From Desulfomonile tiedjei (GTDB taxonomy: Bacteria > Desulfobacterota > Desulfomonilia > Desulfomonilales > Desulfomonilaceae), in assembly GCA_016218715.1 (NCBI GenBank), contig JACRDG010000089.1, positions 1 through 64,000 on the forward strand: a DNA stretch of 64,000 nt, written 5' to 3'. Positions 17,586-26,570 of this stretch are shown here, in pieces; the stretch's first letter is position 1, and each line of letters opens with the position of its first letter. A model generated the notes under the pieces. It was not told where the DNA came from, made no database searches, and saw only the letters and a program-made list of their open reading frames with translations. A program made the translations under genes and the position numbers.

Positions 17586-18098
17586 TCACGACGAAACCGA
17601 GAACGGTCCTGAAAAGTGCTTATATGTGGCTCCAGATTTTGTGTGCGCGAAAATCGTCCCCGCGGCCACCACGTCGGCAAGCTCACAGAGGGAGCCCGTC
17701 CTGCCACTTCGCTGTCCTGCCTTGATTGGCGTCCACAGCGCGTCTCCGGTCTCTTCTTGGCCGCGCAGCCACAAATGTAATCGGCTTTTTGGGGCTTTCC
17801 CTGCCCATTCGTACCCGTTCGCGGTCTGGGCGATGTTTACGTGCTCTCGTCCCGCCATGAATTCAAGAGCATGTCCACAAAGATGTCTGATATTCACAAC
17901 AACTGCGAACAGGTTCTCCAGGAAAGGCGAAGCGTCCCTCGTCAAATGGAGCTGGTTTCCGACACGGATGAGGAAGCCGTCGAAACCATATCCACGCAAG
18001 AGCTGCTGCAAGACGCGATCTTTGCCGAATGCCGTACCGCTGAGATCACCAGGATAGCCGTGAAGATGCCAGGTCGAGAACGGTAACTTCAGGCGCAT
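17586..18098 (-). CDS. Hypothetical protein, 170 residues
   Basis: A frame beginning MRLKLPFSTWHLHGYPGDLSG with an excellent ribosome site, AAAGGAG five bases before ATG 18098. The sequence contains a plausible folded core (FGKDRVLQQLLRGYGFDGF) and a Gly/Ser-rich end. There is no signal peptide, membrane segment or known motif. It converges on the selenothioredoxin gene, with only 24 nt between the stops. An overlapping plus-strand frame (17841-18086) has no comparable start. No family is recognised, and a function cannot be given. Confidence 0.5.
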   Translation of the reverse strand: MRLKLPFSTWHLHGYPGDLSGTAFGKDRVLQQLLRGYGFDGFLIRVGNQLHLTRDASPFLENLFAVVVNIRHLCGHALEFMAGREHVNIAQTANGYEWAGKAPKSRLHLWLRGQEETGDALWTPIKAGQRSGRTGSLCELADVVAAGTIFAHTKSGATYKHFSGPFSVSS

Positions 18099-18376
18099 AC
18101 CGACTCCTTTGAAGTGTCATCTGAGAGCTTTTCGCTCTGATCCCGGCAGAGGTACCGTACTTGAGAAATAAAGTCAAGAAACTTGTTGTCCGGTTCTTGA
18201 CCACATGACGCCCAGAGGAGAAGTGAAGCCAGGGCACCCAGACAGAAGAACACTCACGGACCTGGGGACACCATACCTGATTCGGTTGCGAACCGCGCAT
18301 TCGGTAAGGTTTTCCCACGTGCCCACGCTGCCGTGTGACTAGCGAACCCCAATCGCAGAACGGCAGGTTGTCACGA

Positions 18377-20125
18377 TCACTTCATCTTAGATGGGTCTGT
18401 GACTCGCCCCATGAACAAGATGCAGCCTGAAGGCTTGTGGTAGATGATGAACATGAACGGGTGATCCGCTCGAAAGACTTTGGGCTTTGCGTCCATGCCC
18501 ATGGTGTAGGCTGTAGCCGTTGCGGCCGCAGCCTCTGTCCCCTCTTCCGTCACATCGATGCACGCTTCGTGGATGACCGCCCCCATGAATAGCCCCGGTT
18601 CAGGGACTCCCGGTGTTTTCTTGTGCAACATCCCGCCGAAATCCGCTCCAGACGCGAAGGCACCTTTCATGCCCATAGCCTTCAGCGTTGAGAGCAAGTC
18701 AAGGCGAGACCTCATGGCAAACCGGGGAAGGCTGACCTCAATACCGAACTCCCATGGTGACAGAGCGCTAACAAGCCCATTTAGCTTGGCCGCTGTGAGG
18801 GATTTCTCTACTGTCGTTAATCCGTCAGTTTTCCGAGGGAGCAAAACCACCATTGCCAGCTCATCGCTCTCGTAGGGGATCTCCAAGACTTGAAGCTCCG
18901 GTTCCTCGAAGTAACGGTAATGGTGAGCCAGATCCCGCATCATCGGAACTTTAATTCGGGAAGCATCCAGGAGAGCAAAATCCTCTAAGAGAGTCTGTTC
19001 TCTCTTGAACGGGACTTCCCACATGGAGTTGAAATAGATTGCGTTCAAGACTGCTAGTACCCACCGTTGGTTTCGAACCTGCTGGGAATCGACAATATTG
19101 GTGATCTTTCCGTTCGTGACCGAGCCCACCCATTCATTCATATCACGCGCCGCTTCCTCCGCGGCATTCAGCAGATCGGCGTCCCGAACAACAGCACCGT
19201 AGTGGTTGACGACAATTTCTTCGAACTCCTTCCCGACTTCATATCCCTCAAATCTGTGCAGCCAGAGGCCATTTCCTATTTGAAGTTCGCCGCCCCTGGA
19301 TTGCGCCGAATGGGTCAGTCCACCAGTCAGATTGCCAAGATTACGCTCCAACGCACTTTGGGTGCCATCAATTCGCATGACTTGGGCAATCTCAAGCCGG
19401 GTCTTGCCTCTGGCTCCCGCATAGGCAATGGCGAGAGGGCAGAAGACGCTCAACGGTGAAAAGACCAGGTTATTCTCTTTTCGTGCCACCCTGCTGTAGA
19501 TGTCCACTCCAAACATATTGATTGATGTCCGAGCCAACGCTTTGAGGTTGTTGAGCTCATCGGTGGTTAGGTCTCGCCCAAAGCGTTGCGGGTCCTGCCT
19601 TTCTCGATAGGCGGTCAGCAGTGGGATGATGTGAATCATGGGCATAGGCCCCCGCCGGGCCAACTGCAGGGGGGTCACACCGTCACGGTCTCTTGCGTTC
19701 ACGTTCGCTCCTGCGGCTATTAGAATCTGCACTTTCTGTGCGTCCTCTCTTCCTGGTGCGGCCACAGCCCAGCCCAAGGGGGTCGCGCCGCGGTTGGTCG
19801 TGTCATCAACCTTGGCTCCTGCATCCAGAAGAACCCTCACCGTTTCTCCGGTTGCCCATCGGGCAGCATAGTGTAGCGGAGTGGCGCCTTCGGAGTCCTT
19901 TGCATTCACATCCGCTCCCGCATCAAGAAGCGTCTTCACTGTTTCGGCATTTCGGTGCAGGTCGGCGCCATCGGCAACAAGACGCTTCAGTGTCGACAAG
20001 TCGCCTTTGCGGGCTGCGGTCTCCAGTTGTCGGTCGATCTCGGCCATGGCAATGGTTCGCAATATAAGAACGACTGCTATTGCCACGATTGCGATTATTC
20101 GCCCGCGCCCCACCCTCTTCAACAT
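18377..20125 (-). CDS. Exported serpin with N-terminal ankyrin repeats
   Basis: 582 residues from ATG 20125 with GAGGAGAG just upstream. A signal peptide (about residues 8-28, ending AMA) is followed by about four ankyrin repeats (about 30-170; GADVNAKDSEGATPLHYAA is typical) and then a full serpin domain (about 205-582). The reactive-loop hinge EEGTEAAAAT (527-536) has the small residues needed for loop insertion, so an inhibitory serpin is predicted. The scissile bond falls near Met542-Gly543. The NAIYFNSMWEVPF and ADHPFMFII serpin signatures are present. Serpins trap serine or cysteine proteases by suicide inhibition. The ankyrin-serpin architecture is unusual, and the natural target is unknown. 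Confidence 0.93.
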   Translation of the reverse strand: MLKRVGRGRIIAIVAIAVVLILRTIAMAEIDRQLETAARKGDLSTLKRLVADGADLHRNAETVKTLLDAGADVNAKDSEGATPLHYAARWATGETVRVLLDAGAKVDDTTNRGATPLGWAVAAPGREDAQKVQILIAAGANVNARDRDGVTPLQLARRGPMPMIHIIPLLTAYRERQDPQRFGRDLTTDELNNLKALARTSINMFGVDIYSRVARKENNLVFSPLSVFCPLAIAYAGARGKTRLEIAQVMRIDGTQSALERNLGNLTGGLTHSAQSRGGELQIGNGLWLHRFEGYEVGKEFEEIVVNHYGAVVRDADLLNAAEEAARDMNEWVGSVTNGKITNIVDSQQVRNQRWVLAVLNAIYFNSMWEVPFKREQTLLEDFALLDASRIKVPMMRDLAHHYRYFEEPELQVLEIPYESDELAMVVLLPRKTDGLTTVEKSLTAAKLNGLVSALSPWEFGIEVSLPRFAMRSRLDLLSTLKAMGMKGAFASGADFGGMLHKKTPGVPEPGLFMGAVIHEACIDVTEEGTEAAAATATAYTMGMDAKPKVFRADHPFMFIIYHKPSGCILFMGRVTDPSKMK

Positions 20126-20278
20126 GACTCTCCTCGCCGTTCTCGAGATGTACCTGACGATCGCTTGCGAGCATCTGAACTCTGAGTCGTCCGCGTGAAC
20201 GAGCGTTGGCTTACCCTGACCGCTCCGAGCGCTATGACTGACTCGTACTTGGTTTCTTCCTCCCCAGGCAAGCCATCA

Positions 20279-20722
20279 TCAGGGATGCTCGTTGCCCTGA
20301 GGCATTGTGAGGGGTGCTGGTTCCAGCGCGACCTTGAGCGCGTTCGCCACGAGGTTCGCTGTTTCATGTTTCTCTTCAGGGAGCCCTCCCAGGTACGCGA
20401 CCACATCGTCACCGGTTAACCGGGCAGCGTCGGCAACGGTGAGCCCCTGGGCGAGGCAGGTCAGCGCGCTGGCGCACGCCACGGCCGTGCCGCAGCCGTC
20501 GGTCACGAAGCTGATGGCCGCGATCCGGTCGTCTTCAATCTTGATGAATATCCCTATGGTATCGCCGCACATCCCGCTGAGCTGCACGCTGCGATCCGCG
20601 TCTTCCATGGGGTGGAAGTTCCGTGGATGTATCCAGTGATCGAGGACCGTCTCGGAAAAGGTCTTGAGCAGATCCGAGATGATGAGTTCTTCGATTTCCG
20701 TGAAAGGGTCTCTTCCGTTCAC
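20279..20722 (-). CDS. IscU/NifU-like iron-sulfur cluster scaffold
   Basis: 147 residues from a GTG start with AGGAAG upstream. The N-terminal FSETVLDHWIHPRNFHPME, the MCGDTIGIFIKI segment (Cys52) and SFVTDGCGTAVACASALT (Cys77) match NifU N-terminal/IscU scaffolds, which assemble 2Fe-2S clusters for transfer. At the place of the third ligand cysteine (usually HC) it has His119-Glu120, so one of the three cluster cysteines is missing. No iscS is adjacent; the class V desulfurase at 26571 is 6 kb away. It may be a variant scaffold found in anaerobes. Confidence 0.85.
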   Translation of the reverse strand: MNGRDPFTEIEELIISDLLKTFSETVLDHWIHPRNFHPMEDADRSVQLSGMCGDTIGIFIKIEDDRIAAISFVTDGCGTAVACASALTCLAQGLTVADAARLTGDDVVAYLGGLPEEKHETANLVANALKVALEPAPLTMPQGNEHP

Positions 20723-20876
20723 GTTCGGCTTCCTGTTTCGTCATGGCAGTGGTTTCCCGGTATTGTGCACCAGTCAGGGGAATAAGACAATGAGCCTTTG
20801 ATTTCTGCGGAAAAAAGGGTAGTCTCTTCCCTCGTCCCGAAGACGGGAACGCTTCGATCCCCTCTGGAGAATGGAT

Positions 20877-21854
20877 ATGCCGCAGCCAAAAGGCTCAAGA
20901 ACGATACTGGTAACCGGCGGCGCCGGATTCATCGGCAGCCATCTCGTGGAAGCCCTGCTGGAACGCGGAGATCGTGTCAGGGTCCTCGACAACTTCAGCA
21001 CCGGCAAGAGAGAAAACCTCGAAAGCCTCGGGAATGGCCGATGGATACCCGGCCGGGACTTCGCCGTCATCGAGGGGGACCTGCGAGATCCACAGGCAGT
21101 GCGGGACGCGATTGCAGGAACGGATGGCGTGCTCCATCAGGCCGCGCTGGGGAGCGTCCCACGCTCGGTGGTCGATCCGGTGACCACCCATCAGGTCAAC
21201 GCGGATGGAACGCTCAACGTGTTCCTCGCCGCGCGAGATTGCCAGGTGCCCCGCGTCGTGTACGCGTCGTCGTCTTCGGTATACGGAGACAGCGCGACGT
21301 TGCCGAAACAGGAGGGGACCGAAGGTTTTCCCCTCTCACCGTACGCGTTGAGCAAACAGATCGACGAGTCGTACGGACGGCTCTTCAGGGACCTGTACGG
21401 GTTCGAGACCGTCGGGTTGCGCTATTTCAACGTGTACGGCGCACGGCAGGACCCGTTGTCCCAGTACGCCGCGGTTATTCCGCGGTTTGTCACGGCATTG
21501 CTGTCGGGAAAAGCGCCGACCGTATACGGCACCGGGCTGCAGAGCCGCGACTTCACCTTCGTGGGGGACGTGGTGGACGTGAACTTTCTGGCACTTGACG
21601 CTCCGGCCGACGCGTGCGGCGCGGCATACAACGTGGGACGAGGCGATCAGGCCACACTCCTGGAGCTGCTGGCAATCCTGCAGGACTTGCTGGGAACGGC
21701 CATCACCCCGTGCCATGAGCCGCCCCGGGCCGGCGACGTGATGCACTCGCGGGCAGACACGTCTCGTGCGCAACAAGTGTTGGGGTTCTCCGCTAAATTG
21801 GATCTGCGCCAGGGACTCGAGCAGTGCATCGAATGGTATCGGAACAATCTGTGA
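20877..21854 (+). CDS. NAD-dependent nucleotide-sugar 4-epimerase (UDP-GlcNAc/Glc type)
   Basis: A 325-residue extended SDR enzyme. The nucleotide-binding GGAGFIGSH is near the N-terminus, VYASSSSVYGD holds the catalytic Ser, and SPYALSKQ gives the YxxxK dyad. The segments QAALGSVPRSVVDP and LRYFNVYGARQDP...YAAVIPRF strongly recall WbpP/TviC-type UDP-N-acetylglucosamine 4-epimerases used for surface polysaccharides. The second ATG (20877) is chosen because GGAG then lies 7 nt upstream; ATG 20871 abuts it. No other sugar genes are adjacent, and a terminator follows. Confidence 0.9.
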   Translation: MPQPKGSRTILVTGGAGFIGSHLVEALLERGDRVRVLDNFSTGKRENLESLGNGRWIPGRDFAVIEGDLRDPQAVRDAIAGTDGVLHQAALGSVPRSVVDPVTTHQVNADGTLNVFLAARDCQVPRVVYASSSSVYGDSATLPKQEGTEGFPLSPYALSKQIDESYGRLFRDLYGFETVGLRYFNVYGARQDPLSQYAAVIPRFVTALLSGKAPTVYGTGLQSRDFTFVGDVVDVNFLALDAPADACGAAYNVGRGDQATLLELLAILQDLLGTAITPCHEPPRAGDVMHSRADTSRAQQVLGFSAKLDLRQGLEQCIEWYRNNL

Positions 21855-21880
21855 AACGAATTGGGGGACGAAAGAAAAAC

Positions 21881-21920
21881 GAAAACCCGGAGCGGGGTCA
21901 GGTAGGGGCGCCGGGTTTTC
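21881..21920 (+). terminator. Rho-independent-like terminator after the epimerase
   Basis: A 10-bp inverted repeat GAAAACCCGG (21881-21890) and CCGGGTTTTC (21911-21920), with a 20-nt loop and a short T run inside the right arm. It starts 26 nt after the epimerase stop. The symmetric A/T tails would allow function on both strands. Confidence 0.6.
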
Positions 21921-21945
21921 TCTACCGCTAGTTCAGCGACTACCG

Positions 21946-21961
21946 GTTATTGTACAATAAC
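21946..21961. promoter_or_regulatory. Perfect 16-bp palindrome, possible operator
   Basis: GTTATTGTACAATAAC is a perfect dyad in an otherwise unremarkable intergenic region 92 bp after the epimerase stop. No promoter pair is evident around it. The surrounding 21962-22276 shows no gene. Confidence 0.35.
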
Positions 21962-22276
21962 ATGGAGATAGCGCCAGTGTCAAGAATATGTTGGAGGAAT
22001 TAATGGATTGCGGTGATGGTAGGAAAAAAACAGATAGAGTCCGACCCTAACCCCTATACCCTCAGTCGGACTCAAACCAATCCGAGATAGGAGATCTCGG
22101 TAGCCACAATGTAGCGATTGAATGGGGCTAACTTACACGGGTGCGCGGCCGTTGTCAAACTCGAAAATACTTGAATACCGTTAGTTCAATCATTCCCAAG
22201 AGCAGGTCAGGACAGTTAAACTCGTTTCTCCCCCCTGGCTCCGGTCAGGTCGCTTCCGATCGCGAACAATCTCGAT

Positions 22277-22345
22277 GGATTCAAAAGCCTGGATCCCGGC
22301 CCTTGCCCTGGACTGCGATCCAGGGTCTGCCGGAATGGCGGACAA
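22277..22345. repeat. Intergenic repeat B, copy 3, with internal hairpin
   Basis: This matches the GGAT-CCGGC ... TGCCGGAATG pattern of the copy at 2885. It contains a perfect hairpin CCCTGGA/TCCAGGG (22306-22312 and 22319-22325). It lies about 180 bp upstream of the molybdenum hydroxylase operon. Confidence 0.55.
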
Positions 22346-22521
22346 GGAACGTCTCCCTTTAATGATCTTCTTTGTTCACCCTAGTGATCCCGAGCACCTG
22401 AATGAATGCCTGCGGCCCGCTTCTTTTTGAAATAGCCGCCGAGTCGTGGTATAGAAGAACTTCGAATCGTCCCCACCTTCACTGCCACTCAGCCCTCAAC
22501 GACCTCTGGGAGGATGCTTTC

Positions 22522-23388
22522 GTGAGAACGTTTGAATACCTGAAGCCCACCTCGATCGGAGAAACGCGCCAGTTCCTCGAACAGTACGGAGAGCAGGCAA
22601 AGGTCATCGCCGGCGGAACCGACCTGATGGTCCAGTGGAAGAAGAAACTTGTCTCTCCCGGATATTTCGTCTCCTTGAGGAACGTCCCTGAGCTGAACTT
22701 TATCGATCTCGACCACGGCCTCCGGATCGGCAGTGCGACCACTCACCGGAAACTGGAGCTGTCAAGCGAGATCGGGCAAGCCTTCCCCGTGATCTCGGAC
22801 GCGGTCAAGAACCTCGGGTCGGTGCAGGTGAGGAATTCCGCGACCATTGGCGGAAACATCTGCAACGCGGCCCCATCTGCGGACACGGCACCGCCTCTGC
22901 TGGTCCTGGATACCCAGGTCAAGATCGTCGGGCCCGCGGGTGAGCGATCGGTCCCGATTACGGAATTCTTCAGAGGACCGGGGAGGACAGTGCTTCAGCC
23001 CGGTGAACTCGTGACTGAGTTCTCGATTCCCGCGCCACTGGCGCGTACCGGCATGGCTTACTGGAAGCAGACCCGGCGAAAAGCAATGGATCTGCCGATT
23101 CTCGGCGTTGCCGCACTGCTCTCGTTCGAGGAAGACCTCAAGACCTGCAAGGTCGCGAGGATCGGTCTCGGTGTGGCAGGGCCGGTACCGCGACGAGCGC
23201 TTGAGGCAGAGTCGTTTCTTCAGGGGAAAACCGTCGACGAGAAGGTGTTGGATGAAGCCGGCCGTATCGCCTCGGAAGAGGCAAGCCCCAGGACTACGAT
23301 ACGAGGGTCCGAATGGTACCGCAGGCACATGATCCGCGTCCTGGTCAAGCGGGTCGGTCTGACCTGTCTCGCGCGAGCGCAAGCATAG
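22522..23388 (+). CDS. Molybdenum hydroxylase FAD-binding subunit (CoxM/XdhB type)
   Basis: 288 residues from GTG 22522, preceded by GGGAGG with 8-nt spacing. The frame is open to 22402 but the extra 40 residues look non-coding. The FAD-binding motifs AGGTDLMVQ (about residues 31-39) and NSATIGGNICNAAPSADTAP (two patches around the flavin) are intact, and the length is normal for the family. The subunit passes electrons from the 2Fe-2S subunit to an external acceptor. It is followed by the iron-sulfur and molybdopterin subunits, the usual order for an aerobic-type xanthine dehydrogenase or aromatic-CoA reductase relative. Confidence 0.92.
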   Translation: MRTFEYLKPTSIGETRQFLEQYGEQAKVIAGGTDLMVQWKKKLVSPGYFVSLRNVPELNFIDLDHGLRIGSATTHRKLELSSEIGQAFPVISDAVKNLGSVQVRNSATIGGNICNAAPSADTAPPLLVLDTQVKIVGPAGERSVPITEFFRGPGRTVLQPGELVTEFSIPAPLARTGMAYWKQTRRKAMDLPILGVAALLSFEEDLKTCKVARIGLGVAGPVPRRALEAESFLQGKTVDEKVLDEAGRIASEEASPRTTIRGSEWYRRHMIRVLVKRVGLTCLARAQA

Positions 23389-23538
23389 AGAGCGCCTCAA
23401 CATCGGGAGGGAAGGCAATCGTGGCACGATTTCTCCCCTCACCCTGTCCCTCTCTCATAGGGAGATGGGATTGGCAGTGGCACCGGCATCTGGCCGGTGA
23501 TTTTCCTCTCCATCAGGGCTGAAAGGAGTTACGAATTA

Positions 23539-24018
23539 ATGAAGCGGTCCGTTCAATTCACGGTAAACGGAGATTCGGTCGCAGTTGAGGTGGAGCCCCA
23601 CTGGACCCTGCTGCGCGTGCTCCGCGAGGAACTGGAGCTTAACGGCGCCAAACAGGGGTGCGGGGAAGGGGAATGCGGCGCGTGCACCGTCCTGGTCGGC
23701 GGTGTGCCGGTGAACAGTTGCATCTTTCCCGTGATGGAGGTCGAAGGGAAGGAAGTCCTTACCATCGAAGGGCTCATGGGGAAGAACGAAGAACTGCACC
23801 CGATCCAGCACGCGTTTCTCGAGAAAGCGGGCGTTCAATGCGGATTCTGCACGCCGGGAATGATTATGTCTACCAAGGCCCTTCTGGATGCGAACCCGAA
23901 CCCCACGGAGGGAGAGATTCGCCACGCGATCGCGGGAAATATGTGCCGGTGCACGGGGTACATTCAAATTGTGGAATCCGTTCAGTATGCAGCCGAAATC
24001 ATGGCCCGCGGGAAATAG
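23539..24018 (+). CDS. Molybdenum hydroxylase 2Fe-2S subunit (CoxS/XdhC-type small subunit)
   Basis: 159 residues from ATG 23539 with AAGGAG upstream. Plant-type 2Fe-2S motif GCGEGECGACTVLVGG (about residues 39-54) and the second cluster motifs QCGFCTPGM and NMCRCTGYIQIV (about 100-145) are complete. It carries electrons between the molybdopterin and FAD subunits. The gap from the FAD gene is about 150 nt and includes a single arm of repeat family A (near 23475-23497). Only 24 nt separate it from the catalytic subunit. Confidence 0.95.
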   Translation: MKRSVQFTVNGDSVAVEVEPHWTLLRVLREELELNGAKQGCGEGECGACTVLVGGVPVNSCIFPVMEVEGKEVLTIEGLMGKNEELHPIQHAFLEKAGVQCGFCTPGMIMSTKALLDANPNPTEGEIRHAIAGNMCRCTGYIQIVESVQYAAEIMARGK

Positions 24019-24042
24019 TGACCGCACGGCAAGGAGCATGAG

Positions 24043-26421
24043 ATGGAAGAGCTGTTCGTAGGCAAGTCCTACCCGAGAGTCGACAGGGAAAAGGTAACCG
24101 GCAGGGCCGAGTTCATAAACGACTTGAAGCTCCCCCGTATGCTGTACGGCAAGATACTCTACAGCTCCCGGCCCCACGCGAGGATCGTAAGCGTCGATAC
24201 GTCGAAGGCGGAGGAGCTCAGAGGCGTGAGGGCGGTCCTGACCGGTGCCAACACCAAAGAAGTCCGGGTCGGATTCCTCGGAGATCAGACGCCGCTCAAG
24301 AAAGACAAGGTGCGGCAGTTCAGAGACGAGGTGGCCGCGGTCGCTGCCATTGATGAAGAAATCGCCGAGGAAGCCATCAGCCTCATCAAGGTCGAGTACG
24401 AGGACTTGCCGACCGTTTTCGATCCTCTGGAAGCCATGCAGAAGGACGCGCCGCTTATTCACGAGTTTGACGCGCGAGGAAAGCCGAGACGCAACAACAT
24501 CCTCCCCTTGCCGTGGAAGCTGTCGGTGGGGGACGTCGACCGGGCACGGGAGAAATCCGCGCACGTCGTGACCGACACCTATCGGACGCAATGGGTGCAT
24601 CAGACGTGCATGGGGACCAGCGGCGGTATTGCCGAGTTCGACGTGAGCAACAATCTGATCTTCAGGAGTGTGACCAACGTTCCTTTCGGCGGGAAGGACC
24701 GGCTCGACATGTTCCTGAAGAGCTACGGGATCAAGGGGAATACCCGTGTGCTGACGCCGTACGTCGGAGGGAGCTTCGGCAGCAAGCTCGACACCGATAT
24801 CTACGAGTACATCCTCGTCTTATTGGCCTGGGTGACCAAGCGCCCGGTGAAGATCATGTTCAGCCGGCACGAGGAGTTCACGGCCAGCCCGCCACGACAG
24901 CCCGCCATCGCGACGGTTGAGCAGGGGTGCGATCGAGAGGGGCGTCTGACCTTCAGAAAGGTGGATATGATCCTCGACAACGGAGCTTATACCTCGTGGG
25001 GAGCAACCACCCCGTCTGTGATGATGATTCCCATCTCGTCCCTGTACCGGGTGCCGAACGTTTCCTTCCAAGCGACCTGCGTGTACACGAACAACATCTA
25101 CGCTCAGGCAATGAGAGGGTACGGAAACCCGCAGGCCACGTACGTGGTCGAGCACTCGATGGACCAATTGGCAGAAGCCGCGGGAATCGACACCCTGGAA
25201 TTCCGTCGGATCAATGCCAATAACCCGGACGAATCGACACCAATGGGATTGAAGATCACCACATGCCCCATGAAAGAGTGTCTGGACGAGGTCAAGACCA
25301 GGCTCGATTGGGACAACAAGCGCGGGAAGAGAAACGGCCGCGGCGTGGGAGTGGCCTCATTCCTGCACGTGGGCGGAGGAGCGAGGGTTTACCTGTCCGA
25401 CGCCCAGGGGATGGTCCTCAAAGTCGATGACGACGGGAAGCTCGTGGCCATAACCGGTGGCACCGATCAGGGGCAAGGTTCAGAAACCATAGTCAGGCAG
25501 ATGGTCGCAGACGCTTCGGGGTTCAACTTTGAAGATGTGTCCATCATCCTTGGAGACACCGAGGTGTGTCCGTGGGATGTGGGGACTCATGCAAGCCGTC
25601 ACGCGTTCATGGCCGGCCACGCGGCATTGATGGCCGGTGCCAAAGTCAAGACTAGGATACGCAACTTAGCCTCCCGGCTGATGGCAGGGCTCATTCAGCA
25701 GGAGATAAGCAGGCAGCAGCGCAAGGACCCGAATTTCCAGCCCCCTGACTTGGACTACAGCCTGCTCGCCGATCCGGACAATCTCGACCTGTGCAACAGC
25801 GAGGTCTTTCTGAAGAGCGATCCGGAGAATTCCTACTACCGGATGCGTGTCGATCGCATATTGAGAAAGGCCCACATGGTCGGCACAGGAAAAGGCGAGA
25901 TGGTCATGGCGGGAGCGTTCTACGACCCCCCGAACGAGATGCTCGACCGGGAAGGGAAGGGCAACCTATCGTGCTGCTACACCTTCGGGGCGCACGGCGT
26001 CGAGGTCGAGGTGGACCGGGAGACCGGCGAAGTTAAGATTCTGAACTACGTGGCCGCACACGATGTCGGTCGAGCGATCAACCCGATGCTGGTCAAAGGG
26101 CAGATCTACGGAGCGACGGTGATGGGGTTGGGGTATGCGCTCAGCGAAGAGATGCAGGTGAATCACGGTCGGGTGATGAACCCCAATCTGCTCGACTACA
26201 AGATCTTCACCGCCAAGGACAAGGTCCCGATCGAGCCCGTCATCATCGAGCCGTACGAACCGACCGGACCGTTCGGACTAAAGGGGATCGGGGAACCCGC
26301 GTGCGTGCCGACCGCTCCTGCAGTGGCGAACGCTGTGTACGACGCGATCGGCGTGCGGATAAAAGATCTGCCTCTCACCCCTGAGAAAATCCTTGCCGCT
26401 CTGAAGGAGCCGAAGGAATGA
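24043..26421 (+). CDS. Molybdenum hydroxylase catalytic (molybdopterin) subunit
   Basis: 792 residues, start with AAGGAG 6 nt upstream. The N-terminal domain begins SYPRVDREKVTGRAEFINDL. The pterin-binding segments include VGGSFGSKLD, AMRGYGNPQATYVVE and TDQGQGSETIVRQM. The C-terminal GIGEPACVPTAPAVANAV contains the catalytic glutamate. The protein resembles xanthine dehydrogenase/4-hydroxybenzoyl-CoA reductase alpha subunits; the substrate is not readable from sequence. Together with the two upstream genes it forms a complete alpha-beta-gamma enzyme. A class V aminotransferase-like gene follows 149 nt downstream, which may bear on cofactor sulfur or selenium insertion. Confidence 0.93.
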   Translation: MEELFVGKSYPRVDREKVTGRAEFINDLKLPRMLYGKILYSSRPHARIVSVDTSKAEELRGVRAVLTGANTKEVRVGFLGDQTPLKKDKVRQFRDEVAAVAAIDEEIAEEAISLIKVEYEDLPTVFDPLEAMQKDAPLIHEFDARGKPRRNNILPLPWKLSVGDVDRAREKSAHVVTDTYRTQWVHQTCMGTSGGIAEFDVSNNLIFRSVTNVPFGGKDRLDMFLKSYGIKGNTRVLTPYVGGSFGSKLDTDIYEYILVLLAWVTKRPVKIMFSRHEEFTASPPRQPAIATVEQGCDREGRLTFRKVDMILDNGAYTSWGATTPSVMMIPISSLYRVPNVSFQATCVYTNNIYAQAMRGYGNPQATYVVEHSMDQLAEAAGIDTLEFRRINANNPDESTPMGLKITTCPMKECLDEVKTRLDWDNKRGKRNGRGVGVASFLHVGGGARVYLSDAQGMVLKVDDDGKLVAITGGTDQGQGSETIVRQMVADASGFNFEDVSIILGDTEVCPWDVGTHASRHAFMAGHAALMAGAKVKTRIRNLASRLMAGLIQQEISRQQRKDPNFQPPDLDYSLLADPDNLDLCNSEVFLKSDPENSYYRMRVDRILRKAHMVGTGKGEMVMAGAFYDPPNEMLDREGKGNLSCCYTFGAHGVEVEVDRETGEVKILNYVAAHDVGRAINPMLVKGQIYGATVMGLGYALSEEMQVNHGRVMNPNLLDYKIFTAKDKVPIEPVIIEPYEPTGPFGLKGIGEPACVPTAPAVANAVYDAIGVRIKDLPLTPEKILAALKEPKE

Positions 26422-26570
26422 GCGTGCCGGTAAGCCTTTGATAGTCACCGCGCTTGACGGACGGGAGGAAAGTCGGGGCGACACCTTGCTGGAAGTGAAG
26501 GCCACAATTGCTCAGAGCCAGCCCGAACGGAAGATCGGCTTGAGGGCCGGTCGCGATCCTGCGATTTGAC

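Noticed and set aside
17841-18086. 81-codon plus-strand frame
   Set aside because: It overlaps the 17586-18098 minus-strand gene, which has a far better ribosome site.
18470-18560. Asp in the serpin reactive loop as a caspase-specific P1 residue
   Set aside because: Counting 16-17 residues from the hinge puts P1 at Met542 or Gly543; the Asp falls at about P2' or P3', so a caspase target is not supported by sequence.
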